Positions 1 to 5,803 of a stretch of DNA of 6,229 bases are shown here, piece after piece. The translations under genes and the position numbers were made by a program. This stretch comes from Chloroflexota bacterium (GTDB taxonomy: Bacteria; Chloroflexota; Dehalococcoidia; SZUA-161; JAUWZY01), in the NCBI GenBank assembly GCA_030615045.1, contig JAUWZY010000056.1, positions 1 to 6,229 on the forward strand. The letters run 5' to 3'. Below the pieces are notes generated by a model that ran no database searches, was not told the origin of the DNA, and saw only the letters and a program-made list of their open reading frames with translations. Within the stretch, counting starts at the first letter, position 1; each line of letters opens with the position of its first letter.

Positions 1-252
1 GGCTAAGATTCGCCGCGCCTCTCCAAAACCGACCCCCTCTTTCCTCTTGACTAAGGAGAAAACGTCCCCTCCAGCGCCACAGCCGAAGCAATGCCAGCTC
101 TGCCGCTCCGGGGAGACGAAAAACGACGGTGTCTTCTCCGAGTGGAAGGGACAGAGAGCCCTGAAGTTCCGCCCTGCCTTCTCCAGGGGGACATACTCGG
201 AGACCACATCCACGATGTCAAGCCTTTGTTTTATCTCGTCAACCGCGCTCAT
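1..252 (-). CDS. dnaG: DNA primase, N-terminal zinc-binding part (partial, runs off left edge)
   Basis: DnaG makes the short RNA primers for lagging-strand synthesis at the replication fork, working with the replicative helicase DnaB. Only the first 84 residues are in the window; the catalytic TOPRIM core and helicase-binding domain lie beyond the left edge. What is visible is the CHC2-type zinc finger: Cys34 and His37 (in CPFH), then Cys55 and Cys58 (in CFGCG), with the family-typical stretch EKTPSFFVSPERQ between them and GGDVF after. The opening, with DEIKQRLDIVDVVSEYVPL, is also typical of DnaG. The ATG at 252-250 is one base after the dgt stop codon. A purine-rich GGAGGGG about 10 bases upstream, inside the end of dgt, may serve as ribosome binding site. 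Tight spacing suggests cotranscription and possibly translational coupling with dgt. In many bacteria rpoD follows dnaG, but that cannot be seen here. Identification is secure. Confidence 0.96.
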   Translation of the reverse strand, partial: MSAVDEIKQRLDIVDVVSEYVPLEKAGRNFRALCPFHSEKTPSFFVSPERQSWHCFGCGAGGDVFSLVKRKEGVGFGEARRILA

Positions 253-253
253 G

Positions 254-1288
254 CTAACCAATCCCCTCCGCCATCCGCAGCGCGTATTGGTCGGTCATGC
301 CGGCGATATAGTCCACCACAGCCCGCTCCACAGAATCAGTGCGAGCCGAAAACTCTCTGGGGAGTCTATTCGGGTTTTGGGTCAAATAGCGGTAAAGGAG
401 GCGAACTACCTCCCTGGCTCTCTCTGCCTCCTCCTTTGCCGCCCGAACATGGTAGACCCGCTGAAAAAGAAACTCCAGCAGTGTATTTGCCACCTCCCGC
501 ACCTCTGGGCTCATCGTGATTACAGGCGCTTTATCCTCTGTCAGGCCCGTTGCTGACCAAGACTGATCGACAACGTCCAAGATCAAGGTGTTGATCCGTT
601 CCGAATTAGAGCGTCCCAGAACGGTAATGGCGGAATAGGGTAGATCCCGGTCCGTTATCAGTCCAGCCCTTATCGCATCATCGAGGTCATGGTTGATATA
701 GGCGATGGAGTCTGCCAGCTTGCAGACCTGCGCCTCTAAGGTAGAGGGCAATTCCCAGTCCGCCCCCAGGATCTGCTGCTTGGTCTTGGAGTGTTTGCCG
801 ATTCCCTCTCTTACTTCCCAGGTTAGATTAAGCCCCCGGCCATCGTTCTCCAAAAGGTCAACCACTCTAAGGCTTTGCTCATTGTGGCTGAAGCCCTCGG
901 CATATATCTCGTCGAGTACTTCCTCCCCAACGTGCCCGAAGGGAGTATGCCCCAGATCATGGCCCAGGGAGATAGCCTCGGCGAGGTCTTCGTTTAAGTT
1001 TAGCGCCCTGGTGATAGAGCGAGAGATTTGCGACACCTCCAGAGCATAAGTCAGCCTGGTGACGAAGTGGTCTCCTAGCGGGGCGATGAACACCTGTGTC
1101 TTGTGTTTCAGACGGCGGAATGCTTTGCAGTAGGTAATGCGGTCCCGGTCTCGCTGAAACTCGGTGCGCATTGGGCAAGGCTCTTCAGGGCGTATCCGAC
1201 CCCGCGACAGTTGGCTCTTCGCCGCATACGGCGAAAGGCTTTCCTCTCTTTGTTCTAAACGACGGCGTACTTCACCCCTCAGCCTCAT
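254..1288 (-). CDS. dgt: dGTPase-family HD-domain deoxynucleoside triphosphate triphosphohydrolase with an altered metal-site residue
   Basis: Members hydrolyse dGTP or other dNTPs to the nucleoside and inorganic triphosphate, and so tune the cytosolic dNTP pool. The protein is 344 residues, a usual length for the bacterial Dgt-like subfamily. Visible family motifs are RDRDRITYCKAFRRLKHKTQVF (residues 47-67), TRLTYALEVSQISR (78-90), GHDLGHTPFGHVGE with the His110-Asp111 pair, FSHNEQSLRVV (133-143), KHSKT (165-169), ADSIAYINHDLDDA (192-205, holding the likely last metal-binding Asp, probably Asp193) and DYIAGMTDQYAL near the C-terminus. The odd feature is Tyr81: the family normally has His here (TRLTH), the first ligand of the H...HD...D metal site. 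The rest of the frame is intact. The ATG start lies within the last 17 bases of ppsA, and an in-frame TAA two codons before it rules out extension. It sits between ppsA and dnaG, apparently in one operon, which fits a role tied to replication precursors. The family call is firm; activity and substrate are uncertain because of Tyr81. Confidence 0.93.
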   Translation of the reverse strand: MRLRGEVRRRLEQREESLSPYAAKSQLSRGRIRPEEPCPMRTEFQRDRDRITYCKAFRRLKHKTQVFIAPLGDHFVTRLTYALEVSQISRSITRALNLNEDLAEAISLGHDLGHTPFGHVGEEVLDEIYAEGFSHNEQSLRVVDLLENDGRGLNLTWEVREGIGKHSKTKQQILGADWELPSTLEAQVCKLADSIAYINHDLDDAIRAGLITDRDLPYSAITVLGRSNSERINTLILDVVDQSWSATGLTEDKAPVITMSPEVREVANTLLEFLFQRVYHVRAAKEEAERAREVVRLLYRYLTQNPNRLPREFSARTDSVERAVVDYIAGMTDQYALRMAEGIG

Positions 1289-3548
1289 CCCTTACTTCAG
1301 CCAGCCTCCTCTCCACGGCGGCGATGATCTCCCTTGTGCTCTCAATGGCATCTGGGCTCACCGAGACTGAGGTTATGCCCCACTCCACCAGCTTCGCCGT
1401 GAGCTCAGGGTAGACTGATGGCGCTTGGCCGCAAATGGAGACGGTAACTCCCCTTTTGATCCCTCCCGTGATCAATCGCTCCAGAGCGATGAGCACTGCC
1501 TCGTTGCGCTCATCGAATTCCTCGCCAAACATGGGGCTATCTCGGTCCACCCCCAGGACGAGCTGAGTAAGGTCATTGGAGCCAATGGAGATGCCATCTA
1601 TGCCCACATCGATGAACTCATCGAGGAGGAAGATATTGGATGGGATCTCAGCCATCATCCAGAGCTTGAAATCCTCATTTTGCCTGAGGTCGTGATCCTC
1701 CAATACTCTCTTCGCCCCGGCCATCTCTTCCACGGTGCGGACAAATGGGATCATGACCCAGAGGTTATCGTATTCCTTTCTTATCCTTTTGATCGCCTCT
1801 AATTCCAGCTTGAAGGTTTCGATGTCCTTGAGATATCGGGAGCAGCTTCTGTAGCCGAGCATCGGGTTCTCCTCCTGTTCCTCATACTCCTCCCCACCCT
1901 TGAGATTTCGATACTCGTTGGTCTTGAAATCTGTAGTGCGGTAGACCACCGGCCGGGGATGGAAAGCCTTGGCGAAGGTGGTCAGGCCTTCCGCCAGCTT
2001 TTGGGTAAATTCCTCTCCCCTTCCCTGAGCCAGCATGTAGCTCGGGTGTTCCCCAATTTGGGCGATCATGAATTCAGCCCGGAGCAGCCCGACGCCATCG
2101 ACATTGCGTGCTGCTACTGCTTCGGCAAGCTCGGGGTCAGCCAAATTGACATAAACCTTGGTTCTGGTCTCGATGTCAGCCCGGATGCTCACTGCTTTGG
2201 CCTTGAGCAAAGGGGCTAAAATCCCGGCATATACCTTCCCCTGAGAGCCATCTACAGTGACCTCCTGACCGTTGTTCAAGGTGGTTGTTGCCTTCCCCGC
2301 CCCCACAATGCAGGGAACACCAAGCTCCCTGCTCACGATGGCGGCATGGCAGGTTCTGCCCCCGAGGTCGGTGACGATAGCCGTTGCGCGCTTCATCGCG
2401 GGAACGTAATCGGGGGCGGTCATTTTAGCCACCAGGACATCACCCTGTCTCACCTCATTTATCTGCGAGGGGTCAAGGACGATCCTCACCGTGCCGGCAC
2501 CGACCCCCGGGCTTGCCGGTGAGCCAGTGAGCAGAAGCTGGGCCTCGAGCATCTCCTCAGTGGGGGCCATTTCCTCAACCCGCTTCATTGTGGTCACCGG
2601 GCGAGTTTGAACGATGTATAGTGTCCCCGGTTCCTGAGCCCACTCGATATCTTGGGGAAATTTATAGTGCTCCTCGATCTGAACGCCCAGTTTGGCCAGA
2701 GAGACGATATCGGCGTCGGTCAATTTCTGCTTCTCTTGCTCGCTCTCGGGCACCGGCACCCAGATATCCTTCGCCTCTATGCTTCCGACTTTTTCTGGGC
2801 GCCTCACCAGCTTCTTTTCCTGTTTGACGATCACTTTATCCAGAATGGTGAAATCCCGCTTATCCACAGTATACATATCCGGTGTTACTTCCCCGGAGAC
2901 AACAGCCTCGCCCAAGCCATAAACGGCCTCGATGACCACATTGTCCTCGTTAGTCACCGGCTCCAAGGTGAACAGAACCCCGGATACCTCTGATTGCACC
3001 ATTCTCTGCACCGGGACCGCGATGCCAATGCTGAGATGGTCCAATCCCTGGTTAGAGCGATAGAATATGGCTCTGGACTCGAAAAGGGAAGCCCAGCAGC
3101 CCTGGACTGCCCGAACTACCTCGTCCTCGCCCTGGATATCGAGAAAGGTGCGCTGTTGCCCAGCGAACGAGGCCTCAGCGAGATCCTCGGCAGTTGCTGA
3201 GGAGCGTACTGCCACAAACCCACCTAATTTGGCGTAGGCGTCCTCTATCTCCTGTGCTATCTCCCTGGGCATCTCCGCGGTGAGGATAGCTTCTTTGATT
3301 TTCGCTGACACCTTCTGCAGTAGCTGACTATCATTGGGGTCTAAGGGGGTGAGAAGGCGCTCGATTTCACCTCTTAAGTCGGCTTTCTCCAGAAAATGGA
3401 AGTAACCATCTACAGTGACGATAAAGCCTGGTGGCACAGGGATGCCAGCGTTGACCATTTCACCTAAGTTGGCTCCCTTTCCACCAACAAGGGCTAAATC
3501 CCCTTTACCTACATCCTCAAACCAGACGATGACTTTCGTTTCCTCCAC
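1272..3548 (-). CDS. ppsA: Phosphoenolpyruvate synthase (pyruvate, water dikinase)
   Basis: Cytosolic enzyme converting pyruvate, ATP and water to phosphoenolpyruvate, AMP and phosphate through a phosphohistidine intermediate; it is the entry to gluconeogenesis from pyruvate. Counting from the GTG start there are 758 residues, close to the family size (E. coli about 790). Domains in order: an ATP-grasp nucleotide-binding domain (about 8-320) with LVGGKGANLGEM and VAVRSSATAEDL; a swivelling phosphohistidine domain (about 340-445) with GGRTCHAAIVSREL, catalytic His401; and a C-terminal PEP/pyruvate TIM barrel (about 465-745) with GLLRAEF (Arg490), NPMLGYRS, IPSN, GSNDLTQLVLGVDRDS and CGQAPS (catalytic Cys707). 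All key residues are present. A TTG one codon upstream also gives an open frame, but GTG at 3548 sits five bases from a perfect AGGAGG, whereas TTG would be only two bases away. The gene is the first of the ppsA-dgt-dnaG unit and has its own extended -10 promoter. Pyruvate phosphate dikinase is less likely given the size and CGQAPS form. Confidence 0.96.
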   Translation of the reverse strand: MEETKVIVWFEDVGKGDLALVGGKGANLGEMVNAGIPVPPGFIVTVDGYFHFLEKADLRGEIERLLTPLDPNDSQLLQKVSAKIKEAILTAEMPREIAQEIEDAYAKLGGFVAVRSSATAEDLAEASFAGQQRTFLDIQGEDEVVRAVQGCWASLFESRAIFYRSNQGLDHLSIGIAVPVQRMVQSEVSGVLFTLEPVTNEDNVVIEAVYGLGEAVVSGEVTPDMYTVDKRDFTILDKVIVKQEKKLVRRPEKVGSIEAKDIWVPVPESEQEKQKLTDADIVSLAKLGVQIEEHYKFPQDIEWAQEPGTLYIVQTRPVTTMKRVEEMAPTEEMLEAQLLLTGSPASPGVGAGTVRIVLDPSQINEVRQGDVLVAKMTAPDYVPAMKRATAIVTDLGGRTCHAAIVSRELGVPCIVGAGKATTTLNNGQEVTVDGSQGKVYAGILAPLLKAKAVSIRADIETRTKVYVNLADPELAEAVAARNVDGVGLLRAEFMIAQIGEHPSYMLAQGRGEEFTQKLAEGLTTFAKAFHPRPVVYRTTDFKTNEYRNLKGGEEYEEQEENPMLGYRSCSRYLKDIETFKLELEAIKRIRKEYDNLWVMIPFVRTVEEMAGAKRVLEDHDLRQNEDFKLWMMAEIPSNIFLLDEFIDVGIDGISIGSNDLTQLVLGVDRDSPMFGEEFDERNEAVLIALERLITGGIKRGVTVSICGQAPSVYPELTAKLVEWGITSVSVSPDAIESTREIIAAVERRLAEVRDEAEG

Positions 3549-3553
3549 CAAGT

Positions 3554-3559
3554 CCTCCT
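3554..3559 (-). promoter_or_regulatory. Strong Shine-Dalgarno of ppsA that decides the GTG start
   Basis: The minus strand reads AAGGAGGACTTGGTG. The AGGAGG core is five bases from the GTG at 3548 and only two bases from the TTG at 3551. Usual spacing (5-9 bases) favours GTG as initiation codon. It is the strongest ribosome binding site noted in the window. Confidence 0.8.
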
Positions 3560-3585
3560 TGTTTTTTACAGATGGCCCCAGAGTT

Positions 3586-3594
3586 ATTATAACA
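3586..3594 (-). promoter_or_regulatory. Extended -10 promoter of the ppsA-dgt-dnaG operon
   Basis: The minus strand reads TGTTATAAT: a consensus TATAAT (3591-3586) preceded by the TGn extension. Upstream, the best -35 candidate is ATGACT with a long 19-base spacer, so recognition probably leans on the extended -10. Transcription would begin near 3579, giving a leader of about 30 bases that carries the AGGAGG site. The element lies in the only sizeable gap in the left two thirds of the window, between the ispH stop and ppsA. I see no terminator hairpin in that gap, so some readthrough from the ispH side is possible. Confidence 0.7.
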
Positions 3595-3608
3595 CAAGAT
3601 GTCCGCTG

Positions 3609-4457
3609 TTAGTCATTCTTCGCCATCTCCTCGAGCTTCGTAACCACCTCATCTATGATCTGGTCCGGGGTTGAAGCCCCAGCGGTGACCCCGATGCGGC
3701 GCCGATTGACAAGCCAAGCCGGGTCAAGTTCGGCTGCAGTCTCCACGTGATGGGTTTCAACCCCTGCTGCGACACAGCTCTCAGCGAGATGCCTGGTGTT
3801 GGCGCTATGCCGCCCCCCGATCACTATCATTAAATCCACTCTTCCTGCCAGCTCTAAGGCTGCTTGCTGTCTCTTTGTGGTGGCCTCGCAGATGGTGTTG
3901 ATGATGCGTAGTTCAGAGAGAGAAGCTATCCCAGAGGTGATGAGCTGCTGTAAGAAACGGGCAAAGTGGGCCGCGCTTTGAGTGGTCTGGGACAGGACGC
4001 CCACCCGGCGAGGGAGACTTTCCAGCTTTGGAGCCTCAAGAGCGGCCAGGGCGTTGTCCCCGGCCCAGCCCAGTATCCCCTGGACCTCGGAATGGGCGCT
4101 ATCGCCGAAGACCAAGACGAAAAAACCAGCTGCGGCTAATCTCCGCGCTGCCCGCTGGGCTCTTTGCACCAGGGGACAGGTGGCATCGATCACCTTAAGC
4201 CCTCGGGACTTAAGCATGTCAGCAACCTGAGGTGCTATCCCATGAGAGGCGATAGCCACTGTCTCGCTATCGATGTCATGCAACCCCGAGGCAACTTCGA
4301 TGCCCTTAGTCTCGAGCTCTTCTATCACCTGCCGATTATGGACGATGGGACCCAGAGTCTGCAGCGGGCCTTGTTTTCGGGCTGCCTCTTCCACCAGCTT
4401 GATAGCTCTCCGGACGCCAAAGCAGAAGCCCAAATCGCTAGCCTTTTCGATCTCCAT
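3609..4457 (-). CDS. ispH: 4-hydroxy-3-methylbut-2-enyl diphosphate reductase (IspH/LytB)
   Basis: Iron-sulfur enzyme of the last step of the MEP (non-mevalonate) isoprenoid pathway, reducing HMBPP to isopentenyl and dimethylallyl diphosphate in the cytosol. From the ATG at 4457 it has 282 residues, a normal stand-alone length with no S1-domain fusion. Cluster ligands are Cys12 (GFCFGV), Cys94 (DATCPLV) and Cys190 (NTICEAT). Substrate-pocket motifs are also present: GPIVHN (His40), SHG (His72), HSEVQG (His122, Glu124), SQTTQ (from 157), GGRHSANT (214-221) and GVTAGASTPD (256-265). Two small departures are HS for the common HP at 122-123, and Ala219 where the usual SSN triplet has a second Ser. 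A GTG at 4463 is also in frame, but the GAGG Shine-Dalgarno is correctly spaced only for the ATG, and that start puts the first Cys at position 12 as in E. coli. The start overlaps the plsC end by 20 bases, which points to translational coupling. Confidence 0.96.
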   Translation of the reverse strand: MEIEKASDLGFCFGVRRAIKLVEEAARKQGPLQTLGPIVHNRQVIEELETKGIEVASGLHDIDSETVAIASHGIAPQVADMLKSRGLKVIDATCPLVQRAQRAARRLAAAGFFVLVFGDSAHSEVQGILGWAGDNALAALEAPKLESLPRRVGVLSQTTQSAAHFARFLQQLITSGIASLSELRIINTICEATTKRQQAALELAGRVDLMIVIGGRHSANTRHLAESCVAAGVETHHVETAAELDPAWLVNRRRIGVTAGASTPDQIIDEVVTKLEEMAKND

Positions 4458-5082
4458 AGACACCTCGATAGCTTTCCGGCAGGAGTTCAGCGATGCGGCT
4501 CATGATGAGGTCGGTTAGCTCCCTCATTTGCACGTTGTTCGCCTTGTCCTCGTTGGTCGGTAAGAAGAAGGGCTGGCCAATGGTCACAGTGATGTGGGGA
4601 TGGCCGAAAACCACCTCTTTGACGCCCTTAACCTTCTCGGTGCCGTTGATGCCCACGGGAAGGATGGGAGCTCCGGAGCGCAGGGCAATCAGGGCTGTCC
4701 CAAGATAGGCTTGCTGCAGCTGAGCGTTGGGGCTTCTGGTTCCCTCAGGGAACATTCCCAATGCCAGACCCTGCTCCAACACCCTCACCGCCTGGTGTAA
4801 CGCCTCGCGATCCAGTTTACCCCGGTGGATTGGGAAGGAACCAAAAGCGCGGACAAAAGGCCCTCCCCGAGGCGAGTAATAAAGCTCCTGTTTGATCATG
4901 AACACAATTCTTCTCGGGATGCTGGCGCAGAGGAGAGGAGGGTCAGCTAGGTTGATATGGTTAGCGGCCACAATTAGCGGCCCCTTCGGGGGGACGTTTT
5001 CTTGGCCGTAGACTCGCCACCGGCTAAAGGTCAAAAGTAGCGTCTTCATGGTGGCGGTGGCGGTGTAATAAAATAGCGGCAT
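4438..5082 (-). CDS. plsC: 1-acyl-sn-glycerol-3-phosphate acyltransferase
   Basis: Membrane-associated enzyme that adds the second acyl chain to lysophosphatidic acid, giving phosphatidic acid, the precursor of the phospholipids. It has 214 residues, typical of short bacterial PlsC. The four acyltransferase motifs are all visible: motif I NHINLAD (His42 and Asp47, the catalytic pair), motif II SFPIHRGK (82-89), motif III FPEGTRS (111-117, glycerol phosphate binding) and motif IV ILPVGI (140-145). The N-terminus has a moderately hydrophobic stretch (about 3-20) that could lie on or in the membrane, but no clear signal peptide. The ATG shares a base with the cmk stop (TGATG), so translation is likely coupled; a GGGGG run just upstream may help. 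An internal ATG at residue 12 lacks a Shine-Dalgarno. The 3' end overlaps ispH. Specificity for a related lysolipid cannot be excluded. Confidence 0.93.
   Translation of the reverse strand: MPLFYYTATATMKTLLLTFSRWRVYGQENVPPKGPLIVAANHINLADPPLLCASIPRRIVFMIKQELYYSPRGGPFVRAFGSFPIHRGKLDREALHQAVRVLEQGLALGMFPEGTRSPNAQLQQAYLGTALIALRSGAPILPVGINGTEKVKGVKEVVFGHPHITVTIGQPFFLPTNEDKANNVQMRELTDLIMSRIAELLPESYRGVYGDRKG
4461..4466 (-). promoter_or_regulatory. Ribosome binding site of ispH, inside the plsC end
   Basis: The minus strand reads CGAGGTGTCTATG. GAGG is five bases from the ATG at 4457, while the alternative GTG start at 4463 overlaps this site and would have none of its own. The site lies within the last codons of plsC, so ribosomes ending plsC can reload on ispH. 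Confidence 0.65.
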
Positions 5083-5738
5083 CAGCAGCCCCCGATTATG
5101 CCCATTATTTCAGCTAATACCTGCTCTATATTGAGTTCATCAGTATCGATGACCTTGGCATCTGGAGCGGGCTGAAGTGGGGCCAACACCCGCTCACTAT
5201 CGATCTTATCCCGCCGCTTCAGCTCAGCGAGGACTTGTTCATAGTTTGCCTCCTGCCCTCGCTGGACTAACTCCAGATGGCGGCGGCGGGCCCTCTCCTC
5301 AGCGGAGGCGACAAGGTAAAGCTTGAGCTCGGCATGGGGCAAAACCACAGTGCCGATGTCGCGCCCAGCCACGACCACCTGCCCCCCTTGTGCCATTTGC
5401 CGTTGTTTGGCCACCAGTGCCCGGCGGACCCCACCCACCTTTGCTACCAAGGAAACCCCCCTTTCCACCTCTTCCCGGCGGATGTCAAGGGAGACATCGC
5501 GGCCGCCAACCATGACTCCCTCCGCGGCAAGCTCTATACTGGCCCCCAGCGCCAGCTCCTCAAGCGCCTTTTCATCCTCCAAATCGACGCCAAGCTCGAG
5601 TGCCAGCCAGGTCAAGGCTCGATACATCGCCCCGGTATCCAGGAAGCGATAGCCAAGCCTTTGGGCCAAGAGGCTGCCGATGACGCTTTTGCCCACAGCC
5701 ACGGGACCATCTATGGCGATAGTTGCTGGTTTGGGCAT
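5082..5738 (-). CDS. cmk: Cytidylate kinase (CMP/dCMP kinase)
   Basis: Cytosolic nucleoside monophosphate kinase that phosphorylates CMP and dCMP with ATP, recycling CMP released by RNA turnover and phospholipid synthesis. It has 218 residues, the normal size of the bacterial family. Motifs: P-loop GPVAVGKS (11-18; the common forms are GPAGAGKS or GPAASGKG), DTGAMYRA (34-41), AGRDIGTVVLP (124-134), the Arg-rich LID region RARRRHLE (149-156), KRRDKIDSERVLAPLQPAPDA (174-194) and IDTDELNIEQV (197-207). The P-loop lies so near the N-terminus that the ATG at 5738 is the only sensible start. That ATG has no convincing Shine-Dalgarno and sits ten bases after a TATAAT box, suggesting a near-leaderless mRNA. 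The stop overlaps the plsC start by one base. The order cmk-plsC-ispH is a recurrent arrangement in Clostridia and relatives, often followed there by rpsA, which is not present here. Confidence 0.95.
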   Translation of the reverse strand: MPKPATIAIDGPVAVGKSVIGSLLAQRLGYRFLDTGAMYRALTWLALELGVDLEDEKALEELALGASIELAAEGVMVGGRDVSLDIRREEVERGVSLVAKVGGVRRALVAKQRQMAQGGQVVVAGRDIGTVVLPHAELKLYLVASAEERARRRHLELVQRGQEANYEQVLAELKRRDKIDSERVLAPLQPAPDAKVIDTDELNIEQVLAEIMGIIGGC

Positions 5739-5748
5739 CGGCTACTAA

Positions 5749-5778
5749 ATTATAACTTAACCTTGGGAGGCGAGGCAA
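5749..5778 (-). promoter_or_regulatory. Sigma-70-type promoter of the cmk-plsC-ispH operon
   Basis: On the minus strand a perfect TATAAT (5754-5749) is preceded, 18 bases upstream, by TTGCCT (5778-5773; four of six matches to TTGACA). Initiation would fall near 5742, only about four bases before the cmk ATG at 5738. The 65-base gap between the surface protein gene and cmk holds no other obvious signal apart from an imperfect direct repeat overlapping the -35. Confidence 0.65.
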
Positions 5779-5800
5779 ACCCTAAATTGGGTGGCGAAGG
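5763..5800. repeat. Imperfect 13-base direct repeat around the cmk -35 element
   Basis: On the plus strand TTGGGAGGCGAGG (5763-5775) recurs as TTGGGTGGCGAAG (5787-5799), with 11 of 13 bases matching and 24 bases from start to start. The first copy overlaps the putative -35, so the pair could be an operator. Two short G-rich copies may also be chance; no function is shown by sequence alone. Confidence 0.35.
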
Positions 5801-5803
5801 GAT

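Noticed and set aside
47..556. Plus-strand open frame of 169 codons near the left edge
   Set aside because: It lies opposite dnaG and dgt, whose conserved motifs are clear on the minus strand; its translation has no recognisable domain and is a shadow.
957..1178. Minus-strand 73-codon frame inside dgt in another reading frame
   Set aside because: Overlaps the core HD-domain coding sequence and has an Arg/Pro-rich translation typical of an off-frame reading.
1425..1802. Plus-strand open frame of 125 codons opposite the ppsA 3' part
   Set aside because: Antisense to the conserved TIM barrel of ppsA, with no ribosome binding site or recognisable fold.
3552..3608. Terminator or riboswitch between ispH and ppsA
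   Set aside because: Fewer than 60 bases, with no stable hairpin or T-run; the promoter and Shine-Dalgarno account for most of it.
4458..4463. Upstream GTG as start of ispH
   Set aside because: The GTG overlaps the only Shine-Dalgarno-like sequence; the ATG at 4457 has correct spacing and puts the first cluster Cys at residue 12, as in known IspH.
5779..5792. Small inverted repeat (ACCC and GGGT around a six-base loop) between the surface protein gene and cmk
   Set aside because: Stem of only four base pairs and only three T after it on the minus strand; too weak to call a terminator, and it abuts the cmk -35.
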